Assembly (NCBI GenBank): GCA_030704615.1
Contig: CM060733.1
Location: 12,524,001-12,588,000 of the forward strand
Direction of reading: 5' to 3'
DNA length: 64,000 bases
From: Takakia lepidozioides
Taxonomy: Eukaryota; Streptophyta; Takakiopsida; Takakiales; Takakiaceae
Shown: in pieces, positions 11,186 through 22,864 of the stretch
Layout: each line of letters opens with the position of its first letter
Numbering within the stretch: position 1 is the stretch's first letter
The notes under the pieces: model-generated
Told to the model about the DNA's origin: nothing
Database searches by the model: none
The model's input: the letters and a program-made list of their open reading frames with translations, nothing else
Translations under genes and position numbers: made by a program

Positions 11186-12309
11186 AAGAAAACAAAAGAC
11201 CTCCCAACCCAGGCAATTACACGCGATCGGTAGATGATATTGGCCCTTCATGATGAATCTTTGGAGTTATTCATCGACTTTTCTCTTTGTGGGAAACGTC
11301 TGTTCATCCATATCATCCATCTCTGTATATATCACAGAGGGGTTTGCTTTTGCAGTCAGGACAGTGACGAGGTATGTAGTAGAGAGGGGGCTGTCCTTTG
11401 TTCTCTTTGGAGGATGTGCTCATTGACTACCTATGTTTTATTGGCAGAATGATTGAGGCCTAGTTTGGTTCATGGTCCCATGGATTGTCGTGACGGTCAT
11501 CGCTCTTCTTTGTCCTCACTCAAACACACCTAATTTGCTTCTCGGATCCGAAATCAACCTTTTTCTCTTCCTGAGAGAGGAGAAATGTCAAAGACACAGA
11601 CAGACTGATGTGCGATTGCTTTGGGTTTGTATGAAGAAGCACGTTAAGTGGGGCATGTGCATCCTTTCGCTGTCGTTGTTGCAGCTGACCATGCAGAGCT
11701 TTTGCGTCTACAGGTGTATGTAGGGCTAGCTGCACCGACCGAATTCGCATTGCTTGATATTTTGCAAGATATTTTGCATCATGCACTGCTTTGTGCGTCT
11801 AAGGGAGTCACTACTAGAGACCTGTTTCTGTTCTGAACAAAATCCCTGGCCCGCCTTCACGCGTTGCTTACCCTTACTCTACACCGCGTGGATGTTGATG
11901 GCGTAGAAATATCAAATTAGGGTTCCAGGGGCCCCACAATGAAGTCACGACAATGCCCAATCATACTGAATAGAGCCAAAAACATGAGCCTACCGGTTTT
12001 GACTGGGAGTGATCTATTGAATTGTGAAAAGACGATGCGGCTTGTTACGTAAAGTTTTGCAGCTGAATTATGGGCGGAATAAGTGACTAATCTGCCGAGC
12101 AAAGACTCTGCCCACGCAATCAATAGGTACTGCCCAGTATGCTCGCCAATTCTGGATGTTATATACCTTAAGGATTTTTGAGGCAGATTATGCTGTTTCA
12201 GAGGCAAATTAAGAAGCAGAATAGGCAATGCTAGCGCATTATGCTTTTGCATAATCACCGGTTTGACTTTATACAGCCCATGCCGATGTCTAGCCAATAA
12301 GAGGCTGCA
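11186..12309. other. No gene seen
   Basis: Open frames here are short and show no recognisable protein family. No RNA or mobile-element signature was found. Confidence 0.35.
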
Positions 12310-13000
12310 GATGCCCATCATGTACAGGGGAATGCCCTGCGTGGAATTGCCCAAAAAGTTGAAGAAAAAATTACAATTGGAAATAAAACGAATCTATTGG
12401 GTGCATTCCAGTGTTGGGCGGTTATTTGAATTTTTTCATAACCGGCGGTTCCGGTTACTTAGAAAACTATTAACCTGCGGTTGCGGTTATAAATATTTTA
12501 TGGCTAGATATAACCTGCTGGTTACGGTTACTTGCAAGAACCTCAAATAACCGACGGTTTTCATCAAATAACCGTAGGTATTGGGCTCTAACAGGACCGC
12601 ACAACACTTGTTCAAACTAGCTATTGAAGCAAACTAGTTCGGACTGAACTAACCAAAATTTGGCGAAGTGACCAGCATAATTTGATCAAAGGTTTTATTT
12701 TGAATTCAGTCAAAGGAGTTCTTTAAGAGGTTTTTTGCTCGGTTATTTGAATGTGTGACATCCACCGATTCCTAACTGGACCAGTTACTTCGGTTTTTCA
12801 CCTCCGCCGGTCATATATACATATAACCGGATAGGTAACCGCCGGGTATTAGAGAGAAATCCAAATAACCGCCCACATCGTTGGAATGCAAATGCCCATT
12901 ATGTATGAGTGAGGGCATTCCCCTGTATTGCCAAAAGAATTCAAGAAAAAATTACCATTGGCAGTAAAAGAAATCTAGTGGGTGCATTCCACATCGTGGG
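12310..13000. repeat. Duplicated flanks around a TIR element
   Basis: The segment at 12315-12410 (CCCATCATGTACAGGGGAAT through GGGTGCATTCCA) is repeated, diverged, at about 12893-12990. The TIR element lies between the copies. The right copy continues into a hairpin, GTGCATTCC..GGGAATGCAC (about 12978-13003), of which the left copy has only the first half because the element interrupts it. Confidence 0.6.
12410..12884. mobile_element. Non-autonomous TIR element, copy 2
   Basis: Terminal inverted repeats are GTTGGGCGGTTATTTGAATTT at the left and the complement of GTGGGCGGTTATTTGGATTT at the right. The element is about 475 bp, with no open frame of interest and repeated (A/T)AACCG/CGGTTA words inside. 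It is shorter than copy 1 at 10497. It sits in a GTGCATTCC hairpin that is intact in the neighbouring duplicate, so the empty site is visible nearby. Confidence 0.72.
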
Positions 13001-15148
13001 AATGCACTTGAGGAAGCTGATGGGGACGTTCCACAAGGCGGAATGCGCTCTGATGAATTCATGTTTTTAAGGGCACAAGAACAAAATGGTTTGGCAGGTC
13101 TTTACACTTTTATATAATCGCCAGCTTAAAAGACCGTTAAGGACTGCACAGCCTCTGATTGCCTTCAGGGGCCCATAATCTTTCCCAAAACTCCTTAATG
13201 TGATGGAATGGGCGCTGCGCCCTTCTGGCTCGCCTGACAGCTTACCCTGCAGAATGGGCAGCGGCTTGCCCATTCCATAATCCCTAAAAGACTGCCTAGA
13301 ATTTCCCTTTGTTAATATCGTTACCTTTTCAGACGGGTCGGTTTCATCCTGACAGGAGGAGGGGACCTTACGTCAGGCGTATGGCCTTACGAAATTCATC
13401 AGTTGACGATTTTAGGGGGCAACGACGGGGGCAGGTTGGTTTTTTTCCTGAAGGGCAGCCTGACTCGGCCCTTCCGCCGTTTTTGAACACGTCAACAAGG
13501 GCGATACTTAAACGGCGGAAGGGTCTCATCAGCTGCCTTCCCCTATATGAAAAGATGGTTCATGCATTTTTCAATGGCAGAAGAGCCTCATGAGCTGCCC
13601 ACCCCCTAAGCTTATATGAGAAGATTATATACAGAGAAGCATATATACATAATAATCCGCATCATCCCCTCCCGTTTCAGCTAGGCAGATCAACTTATAA
13701 GTCTTTTGTAAAGCCACCCGGCCTGGCAATGCAACAGCTGAAAAGCAACAAAAGAGACATTGAAAAATAACAAAATAAACAAAGTACCCAGTGGGACGTT
13801 CCCCGAATGTGCTTTTCCCACCCACCAATATCGCAACTCTGCAGACTTAGAAGGTAGGGACAAATATAATTTCACACCACAACATGAGTGGCAGGAGCCC
13901 AGGGAAAACATATTGGAAAGACCTTACCCCCTGTGTTAGCCGTTCCACTCCGAGCAGGAATGAATCCCAATGCACGTGCATTGGCCATTGAATAATCCAG
14001 CATCATCCTGCATTGGATACTCGAGTTGATAGAAACACAAAACACACAGGGCCAATGGCAAACTTAGACCATCCTCTCCTGGTGGCTTTCATTAGTCTTT
14101 CGAAGTTCTCTGAACACCTAATATGTTGCCTACAGTGGCTACTGTGCTTCTTTGGGCAGGCAAAGTACGCCCACAGATGTTTTGGGGTAGAAGCAAAATC
14201 TCAGCAGACGGGTGACACCAAAACCATTTCGGGGACACCAACTGGACCTGGAGGCAGTTTTGTGACAAAATTGTGCATGGTTCCATGAGTTCCCTTCAAA
14301 TCTGTGATTTCCAAAATGTTGGATCGTCCATGACTACCGTTGAATGGAGATCTGTTAACCCTTTCTAACAGCCACCACAAATAAGTTAAAAGGGGAATGG
14401 AACTTCGACACATTGCTGGACTACAATCAGGCTGGCGAAACGTTAAAAAGGTAGAGCAATTGACAAGAAAGCTGGTTACCCAGATCTACAGAAGGGACTT
14501 CGACATGGCTTCCAATTGGTGTTACTCTTCAACCACAGGATACAGCCGTGTTTAACCTGACTGTTCCAGTTGACCAGATGGTGAAAACCACATGGTTGAA
14601 GGAGTCTGGAGTTAATCAAGAAGAAAGGAAACTAGGATTTACTTCCTGGGTGCCCGTGAGAGAGCCACCATTCTCAGATGGCCCATGCTTAGATAGGCTA
14701 CAAAACTCTCTCTCGACTGACCCCGGTGCAGTCTCATTTGCAGCAATATGCTTCCTGAGAGAACTGCATCCACTTTGCAAAGAGTGCATCAGCTGTCGAT
14801 CATGGCTTGCATTTTGGACTTGTCTGGCTGCCCACTCCTCCATAATGTGTGACATGTTGCCCACCTGTGATGTTTATAGTGGGTCAAGGATCCCAAGCTA
14901 TGTACGACCAAATGATGCACAGTAGTATTTCATGTTCGCTAGTTACATCTGAGATGAAGAAGACGAGTTCAAGCAAGTAAGGCAAACAGAAAACTTGATG
15001 GTAGGAAAGGCTAGTTGCTTCAAAAAATACAGCAGATTATCCCTTTTCCTACTACCATCCAAGCAACAAAATTCACAGTTTCCAGCCTGCTGCGTCTGAA
15101 TGAGTTACCATCTCTTGTCTGCTATCACCAAAGATGTCAATGTCAGAC
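13001..15148. other. No gene seen; small inverted repeats
   Basis: No convincing gene. A 16-nt inverted repeat with one mismatch (GGCCCTTCCGCCGTTT and its complement) lies near 13469-13527. An 18-bp perfect palindrome containing a CACGTG core lies at 13967-13984. The right end is the 3' flank of the SAAL1-like gene, which is transcribed towards it. Confidence 0.45.
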
Positions 15149-18100
15149 CTACAGAATGAGTGCAAAGAAGGATACAGTAGCAAGCTTCGCTTGAAGGCCC
15201 CGGCTAGTACTGGCGGTTGCATCATACCCTGCCAAAGCTCTGTCTTTGTCTTCCTCCACATCATCTTCTAGGTGGTCTACAAGGTCATCCAACAGAAGGC
15301 TGCAGCCATCTGCTAAGACGACAATCATACTGGACATGCTGCAATACGGTGGCTCAAACCTTGTGGCCACCAGACAACGGCAAATCCTCCCGAGTATACT
15401 CCACAGGGCATTTCGTGCCCCTGGGTCGTCACCAGCGGCCGGTACCAGGGCAAGCAAACGCCCCACCAAAATTGCATCTGTACAGATCAAACAGAACTCA
15501 TCAAAGGACAGTCTCTCTTTAGCGCTATACGTTGTAGTGGTCAAAAACTATTTGGTTCCAGATACTTGAACAAGGTCTAAGAACCTGTCAAGTCTAGAGC
15601 GAACAGGACAACAAAAGAAACTCACCATGTGAGACTTCATGGATGAGGCCTGCTTCTTCTGTGAGAAGATTCGCTATCAACACTGTCGCAGTTATCCCTG
15701 ATGGTCCAATCTGCACAATTGATGTAACGAATTGACACAGGTATGTTGCTACTTTGTTAAGGCCAGAAATGTTAACCAAGTGACATTTTATAGGCTGGTT
15801 GCATGAGCATACAAGTTCTGTCTAGGGGGGAAGAGATGGACTAATATACTGCTCATTGTGAAAGTAGCTTAATGTCACACATCCTTGGGATACAAATAAG
15901 TTCTTCATGGATTCAAAGACTGGATACACAAACGAGAATGTGCAGGGCTAACCAACCTCATCTCTAGCTGAAAGCCGAATGACCTGACAAGCAAGAGAGA
16001 AGAGCTTTTGATTGGCTGCAAGCTGGGAGGCAAAATCATCTGGAAGAGAGAGGGTTTCAGCTATCTGCAGGATGATGTCCAATACCACATCCCTACATAC
16101 CAGAGCAGGAAAACAAACAGCGATCATGTGATGGTCAGATTTGACACATACCAGAATTACTAGGGCTACCAGAAGGATACAGTGCAAGGAACAACAACAC
16201 GACTACTTGAGTCACGAGTCATCTGAATCCAGGGAAATCCTTTTCTTCGCTCTGTAAGGTCTCAATGCACTATCCTCTGAGATTCTGGAAGAGCAAGTGA
16301 GACCCGCTATCAAAGCTCAGAAACTCAATTCACTTGTATAATTGTGCTAGGCCTTTACTACATATCACAGTTGTACACGAGTCAAGCATCACACCCGCAA
16401 GAAGATGTGCCCTCACTGATGGCAGCAACTTCGCAAGCTAAAAGATCTGTCAGAAGCTCTGGCAGCCCAATGCGCAAAAGAGATGGAAGAAGATTTGAGG
16501 CTGCATCCCTGCGACTATCCACCATAGCCAGCAATAACTCTGTACTCTGCAATCCCACCTATAGTGTTCAAAGAAATGCAAGACTCCCTGGACCTAACAT
16601 CCCATGTTGCGTGAGTCTAGAATCAGATAAAGTGATGCACACACAAACCACAGATGATACAGTACATGTTGCTTTCCTACACAAAACGATTTCACTGTCT
16701 CTGTTTGATCAGGTTTTCTCGTACTTGTACTTTGTCCAATGGCCCCCTCACGGATGCTATATATTTTTTCTCCCTCTCTTTCATTCTTCCCTGCTCCCTT
16801 TTATCCTCTTCATGTGACCGGGCACATTCTCACATTGGGCTAGCCAGACCTTTACATTTCATCTTTCTCTCTTTCAGAATGACTAGCAGAGCTGGAATCG
16901 AAGATACTTTTTTTTGGTATGACAATACTGTCAATCGATCAATATCCCATTCCCTGAAATTTGATTGGGTCTGTCGTGCAAAAGTACTATGGTAACTTCA
17001 AGCTCAACTTGGGGTTCCAATGGAAGTTTGCACTGGAGTGTGACCTAGCAGAGAGTGGCCTTCTACGGTAAAGGTATGCTGACCATCCCTTATAAGCAAT
17101 GGTCTTCTCTTGGACACTGGCTTCATCACCATTCACAGTCACATACCAACTTGATTTTCTAACAAACCTCCACCTTAACAGACACATTTGAGAGGCACTT
17201 TACCAACCTTTTCGAGAAGTTGGGCATTCATGGTATTAGCTGCAATCCACATGATGCGCTCCAAAATCTCCTCAGCTTTTAAGGCCACAGCCCATGTGCT
17301 TGCAACGTCACTGTGGAGACCTGCACTCAGCAATCTACACAGAAGAGCAAGAGTATCAAGACCTAACCAGAGAAAGGATGAGACTGTGTCCTGAGAACTA
17401 AGATCATATTCCACACATGAAAACCAACTAACACGTCCATCACCACTTTTGTGCGTTTATTCACAAGATTAGAAACATTTCTTCCTGTACAATTATAAGG
17501 GGAAACAAGCAGAAGCCCTTGTTAAAAACACGTCAAGGAGGACCTTTCAAATGACAAGAATGGGAGTCCTTATGGGATCAGTATTTATTTAAGATGGATT
17601 GCTTAGGACATGAAAGTTTTTCTTGTGTTCTATCACCTGCATGCTTCAGAGAGACTAGGGGAATCTTCAACAAAGAGCTGCTGCACAATTGTTGGTACTA
17701 GTCCCTCAGCTGCCACCATTGCCTTCTCTGGTCCAGCGTGGCACGCTAAATTTCCCAATATACCTAGGCATATTTCCTGCAAAAGGTAATTGCTGACACA
17801 TAAGAAAATGATACAAGCATAGGCTGTGTAACTTATTAACAACCTGTAGGGTAATATTTGTTCCCTTAGACGGAACACCAGTATATGGACAAGGTCAATA
17901 TGACCAGCCCAAACTTTGATGAATGCTCACACTTTTCATGCTCATCAGCATTAAAGTGTGCTTTGTGTGAAACAAAGAAAGAAATCTAATGTGCCCCTCC
18001 AATGGCCCATGGTCAAAGTGGAACAACAAGTGAGGGAAGAAATTACAACATCCCCGGGACACCAAGATGTCTCAAGGGCCAAAGGGCAGACAGACAGACA

Positions 18101-20890
18101 CCCTGAAAAGAGCCATAAAAGAAAGACAATTTGGGACAGCACTAAAAAACAGGCCAGCAACCTGGCATAAGTAAAATAAGTGCATAAGCCTATCAAGGAT
18201 GACAAATCAACCATGCTGCCCCCACAAAATGGAGACAAATAGTACAGCAGCACAACTAGAGACAAATGCCCAAGAGCTCACCCTCATTCGGTCTGTCTGT
18301 GGCACCCCCAGAATGGCCAGCAGCACTTCTAATATATGATTCTCCACCTGTCCACCCCACAAGCATCAATAAATGTGACCCAAAGAAAGCATGCATCTGT
18401 GTCAGCAATCGAGGTCCAGGAGTGTACCTTGCCACTCGGCACGTCGCAGGCACCCAACATCAGAAACAACTCTATTGTCTCTGACCAGTCAGTTGTCATT
18501 GTACTGACAGGATCATTAAGAAGGTCTGACATAGAATCATGTCTCCTGCCTCCATTTACGATGACTACTTTTGCAAGATGTTCTAAGAGTTTCAATACGT
18601 ACATAGAGCTTCTACTGTAAACATTGTAAGAGAGGAATCCTGATATTACTTGGTTGAGAACATATGTTCACCAGACCATGCCTGTCTGTCATTTCAGAAT
18701 GATGGCATTGCAACCCATCACCAGTCTATCGTAGACTCCTCCTCAAGGGAGAAACCCTTGAGCAGTGCGTGTGTAGGTGGCCTACAACACACATGAAAGT
18801 ACATGCAGGTACCTTGGGGCAAAACAAGTTGAGATGCACACCAGACTCGGCTGCACAGTCCAAGCAACGGTCCAGAAAACATAATCATGTAACAAGGAAA
18901 TTTGGCTAGATGACCATTCAAAGACATCTCTAAAGATTCTGGCTGTATATTGCTGAGGTCTATCATTATGCTTGCATCAATATTCCTTTGATCAATGTGT
19001 AGAGGAATGCAAAGAAGAGGGTCGGACTATTAGCTACTAGAATTTTTTTGATAGAGCTGCTCGTTCAGCCTGGTGGCTTTGACTGAACCTTTCTCCAGAA
19101 TGCAAAATCTGATGTTTACTTTTCCATATGAGCCTGCTTACCAAGAATAGAGTAACTTCCCATCATCATAGAAATGAATTGAACTCCACACATCTTCTTT
19201 AAGACGGGCTGTATATTGCTGAGGTCTATCATTATGCTTGCAATAATATTCCTTTCATAATGAGCTACTAGTGGTGGATTTGACTAAACCTTTCTCCAGT
19301 ATTCAAAATCTGATGATTACTCTTCCAGACGAGCCTGCTTACCAAGAACTCAGCATGAGTTTGGGTTGCAGCAAGGTCCCAAAGAACACAGCCGCTTTCT
19401 TCTCTCGGATCCTCATCTCCCCCTGTTTCTTGTACCGCCTCATTCTGAGAATTCCCTTGTACCCCCTCCTTCTGGATTCCACCATCAAGCCTGCCTACCT
19501 CACCATCCCTGTTGCTGGATGCTCTCACACGTTGTAAACTATTGGCTGACAACCTCTCTGATGCTTGGAAGCTTAGGGTATTATAACCAAGTTTACATCC
19601 CCCATTCTGCTCTGGCAACTTCATACATTCCTCCAGCCCTTTTGTATTGGTCGCAGCTTGCTCTTCTTTAGCATCCTCCCTTGAGGTTCCATCAGTTTTG
19701 AATTCATCAACCTGAATGGGAGTAGAATTATCCAGGACGACTGGAGTGCATGTTCTTTCTTCCAGACCCTCCTCTTCTCCACTGGTAGGGTTTTGGACTG
19801 GTTTTGGACCATCAATCTCTCCAAGTAATTTACCATCTATAGCTTGGTAAGAGGGCTGTCTGTCTGAACTTGTTCCACTAACTGGGAGCATCTGCCGTAT
19901 GAGGTGGATGATGTGGCTCGGATCGATGGTGCTAGGCAGATCACATGGCTGCAACCCAAAAAAATGTCAGTCTTATGAATGGCTGATAGCATTTACATCT
20001 TTCTCACACGTACTTAAAGAGTGGCATGCATCTATCTGTATCAGTTCCACAAGAATGAAGAGGTTGGGCACGCAGGATACCAGGAAGGGCTAATATTTGC
20101 TGGAATGTTCTGCTCACCTCACACTCACTAGTCTAGACTTAATATAAATATCTCAGAACGCAAAAAACTGCAATCCAGTCCATTCTGCTACTCACCCCCT
20201 CGTCTGACAATTTATTCCACTGATAGAGAAATTTGTTTTGACCTTAGCTTCTCCATACATGTAACTGTGAAGAAGAGGTTTGCAAATCTTCCAGCCAAAA
20301 GGACGACTCATGTTTCCAGAACTGGTGCTTTCCCCTGTTTAGATATTAATCTTCTAGAAATTAGACTCGCTCCTCTCTTAGTAGCACACTGAACCCTCGT
20401 CACCTGACACAACCCCTCTTTTCGTGACATTGTCGCTATCCCTCTACAAAATTGACTCGCTGCAATAGTTTTAAGGCGTGCTGCTTAGCTTCGCACGAGA
20501 CACTTCAGAAATTCCAATATTATATCACAACAATTTGTCTTCTTGTTTAAAAAGTTGATTTCAGAGACGTTTTTCCATTTCTTTGTGAACACTCTTCTCT
20601 CCGTATCAATCAGTATTCAAGTTGCTTAATTCAATCACGATATCTACCAACCTACCACTGGCTCACCAATGCAGTTCAACCCTCCTAAGAACATTACCCA
20701 CTAACCTCTCCGTCAGGTAATACAGCTGCATAAGGAAATGATGCAATCTTCTCTCCTTCCCATCCTTACTTGAATGCATCACCCGTACAGCTCTTACCTC
20801 GGATTCCGGCGCCACCGATGGCTCGCAAAGATTAATGGAGTCAGTCTCGGGATTGGACCAGATTGGTTCCTCATCCTCGGTTCGCTCCAT
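15149..20890 (-). CDS. SAAL1: SAAL1-family armadillo-repeat protein
   Basis: Nine exons join in phase: 20890-20798, 19948-19343, 18347-18282, 17776-17637, 17334-17204, 16539-16395, 16092-15957, 15710-15626 and 15516-15149 (1,770 nt, 589 residues). The family is shown by the core LWDLAATQTHAEFL, then VPQTDRMR|EICLGILGNLAC, then SEACRLLSAGLHSDVASTW and QLLEKV. These align without gaps to animal SAAL1 (VWDMSMDEDVALFL, PRLR, EICVGILGNMAC) across the exon 2-3-4 joins. Residues 32-220 are a polar, acidic, probably disordered N-terminal region, which makes the protein longer than animal SAAL1 (about 470 residues). The rest is helical ARM-like repeats, with an acidic LEDDVEEDKDRAL segment near the C-terminus. 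Animal SAAL1 is linked to cell proliferation; the plant role is not known to me. The exon 7 donor is the weaker GTTGGT, and the last acceptor was chosen by phase. Confidence 0.85.
18940..19360. repeat. Tandem duplication covering the SAAL1 exon 2 donor
   Basis: GGCTGTATATTGCTGAGGTC and following bases occur at about 18941 and again at 19207. GAGCCTGCTTACCAAGAA occurs at about 19130 and 19331. The two copies differ by an indel of about 66 bp. The duplicated part includes the last bases of exon 2 and its GTAAGC donor, so a second, non-coding copy of the donor lies about 200 bp into the intron. Confidence 0.75.
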
Positions 20891-22055
20891 TAGTAGAAGA
20901 CGACCAAGCGAACGCTACTGAAACAGAAGTTTGTTTCGGCTCCCATCATGATCTCAAAACTCGAACTACCAAATCAAACAAAATGAACAGTTTCCTCTTC
21001 AGAACTGAAAGGGGGAGAACCAGATTCAGCTAGGATAGCGGGACAGAATGAAAGAAGGAGCGTGTGAGAACGTCCTCAAAACGTCGTAGTTGTACGTTCT
21101 TTAATAATGAGAGCATGCATGCTCTATGACTCCACAATCCCTTGGGAGAAACCAAGGAAGCGCTTAACGCAGTGAGTACGAGGAAAACGCTGTTGCTCCA
21201 CCATAGCCAAGATCGTTCCCGACATGACTCGGTAATTTATCATTATGAGCTAGGTTGCAGCCAACAATGCAGACGTCCGGCGTTCGATGTAACACTAGTT
21301 CTTCGTTTCTCAAGTTTACGCCGTCGAAACCTTTTTCATTGTTTGGCCGCTGAGCATGATTTATGACATCCAGGATATCCCAACACCTTCTCCACTTATC
21401 TGCACCAAGCTGAACACACTGCTAAGATCAACATAAGCGAAGTTTCTGCAATCTAAGCCCTCTCATAGAACCAAGCGCCAAACTCGCTTGCTGTTTCTTC
21501 AGTCTTTCAAGCAAACCCCCGCCGAAACTCTCACCCCACAGTACGAAAGGCAGAGCCAGCAAGCAGTCCGAGCAAAGAAGCGGGTTCGGGACTCCTGCGA
21601 ACGGCTATCGTAACTTCGGACTTCGGACCCGAACAGCCAGCCGGTTGTCGCTGGGTAGCGACGGGGAATTAGAGCCGGTCAAACCAGCCGCGGCGACCTG
21701 GTCGACAGGTCACTGGAGTATCATTGGCGGGCCCGGGCTGCCAATGGATGAGAAGCCTCTGGAAAGCGCATGCTCATCCAATACCCGACTGCAACCTATT
21801 ACACCCGTATCTGTTTTCAGTCCCTTTTGTTTTTGGTCCCTTTTTTTCTGTTTTATTGACTTTTCTGTTGTTTTCCTTTTGTTTTTGTTTTGTGTTTTTT
21901 TGTTTTTTAAAAGAAAGGGAAACACCTGGGAGCGACGGCTCACAAATCAGGCCCCCTTAATAGTGAGAGGAGAAAATAACCTCTTTCATCCATGCGCCAT
22001 GCAGACGAACAAGTGGGACACCGCCCAGGGAAGGGAGGAGAATACCACACCCGTC
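20891..22055. other. Divergent intergenic region (SAAL1-like / UTP20), left half
   Basis: Holds the 5' leader and promoter of the SAAL1-like gene. No TATA box was recognised. A T-rich run lies at about 21826-21905. No third gene is evident: the short open frames at 21142-21366 and 21645-22061 have no family features. Confidence 0.4.
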
Positions 22056-22129
22056 AAGTAGCAAGATTTGACCCCAGAATCATCTGGTGGCACTCAGTGC
22101 ACTTAACCAACTGAGCTACTGACCGTTGG
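22056..22129 (-). mobile_element. tRNA-like sequence / SINE head
   Basis: Reading minus, GGTCAGTAGCTCAGTTGG is a good tRNA 5' half with a polymerase III A box (TAGCTCAGTTGG). About 45 nt later GGGGTCAAATCTTG is a degraded B box (expected GGTTCRANYCC). The acceptor ends pair only partly (GTCA/TGAC), and the T-arm is broken, so this is a tRNA-derived SINE head or tRNA pseudogene and not a working tRNA. Confidence 0.6.
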
Positions 22130-22189
22130 TCCTTGTGCTTTTTCCTATTATTTCGGAAGGACTGGCAGGGGTACAGGCCCTTGAGGGGA

Positions 22190-22464
22190 ATACTGTAATT
22201 AACACCCTTTCTGAGCCATGAAGCATAAGGGGACAGTCCCAGCACGAAACTACAGGGGATTGAACCCCAGACCCACAGCCAAAAAAACACTAATAATAAG
22301 AGTAAATATGAGAACATAGATGAGGATACTGTAATTAACACCCGTTCTGAGCCATGAAGGATACGGGGACAGTCCCAGCACGAAACTACAGGGGATTGAA
22401 CCCCAGAACCAAAGCCCAAAAAAACACTAATAATAAGAGTAAATATGAGAACATAGATGAGGAT
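22190..22464. repeat. 136-bp tandem duplication with B-box-like motif
   Basis: Two near-identical units start at 22190 and 22326 with ATACTGTAATTAACACCC and end with AACATAGATGAGG. Reading minus, each contains TGGGGTTCAATCCCCTG, a strong B-box-like (GGTTCAATCC) stem-loop, but I found no A box at the right distance inside the unit. The few differences show that the duplication is recent. Confidence 0.85.
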
Positions 22465-22831
22465 AAAGGCTTCTGGGAAAATATCTGCGGCCAAAATATC
22501 TCGATAGATACATACGTAGGACGTGACCTCGCGCATTTTGTTGGCCAGCGAACGTTACGTTGCCACAGACCGTTGAAGGAACGGAAAAGACTGACGGCCT
22601 CGTTCGTCCGCTCAAGAATAGGTGAGGGCTGCCAAAATTGATGGATGAATGAACGACCGGCATATCTGGTAGCCGTGCATGGCGACTGGTGTCTACCGGT
22701 CATGTATGGCCGCCTTCTCTGTCTCGAGCACCCTTCGTCTCTCGACTATGTGCCGCCATGGCGGTCACAATTCTGAGGTTTATCTTGTTAGCATTGCGTG
22801 AGAGACGTTTGAGGAATACTAAAGAAGAGGA

Positions 22832-22844
22832 GGGTTAGGGTTGG
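22832..22844 (-). promoter_or_regulatory. Telo-box (AACCCTAACCC)
   Basis: GGGTTAGGGTTGG on the plus strand is CCAACCCTAACCC on the minus strand. It contains the plant telo-box core AACCCTAA and ends 20 bp before the UTP20 ATG. Telo-boxes are a known mark of promoters and leaders of plant ribosomal-protein and ribosome-biogenesis genes. A second one (AAACCCTAAACCCC) lies in intron 1 near 23298-23311. Confidence 0.6.
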
Positions 22845-22864
22845 AGGAGAAAGGGCTCTCCGGG

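Noticed and set aside
12901-13003. Exact target-site duplication for the TIR element
   Set aside because: The flanks are themselves duplicated and diverged, so no clean duplication can be called.
22056-22129. Functional tRNA gene
   Set aside because: The B box and T-arm are degraded and the acceptor stem pairs poorly.
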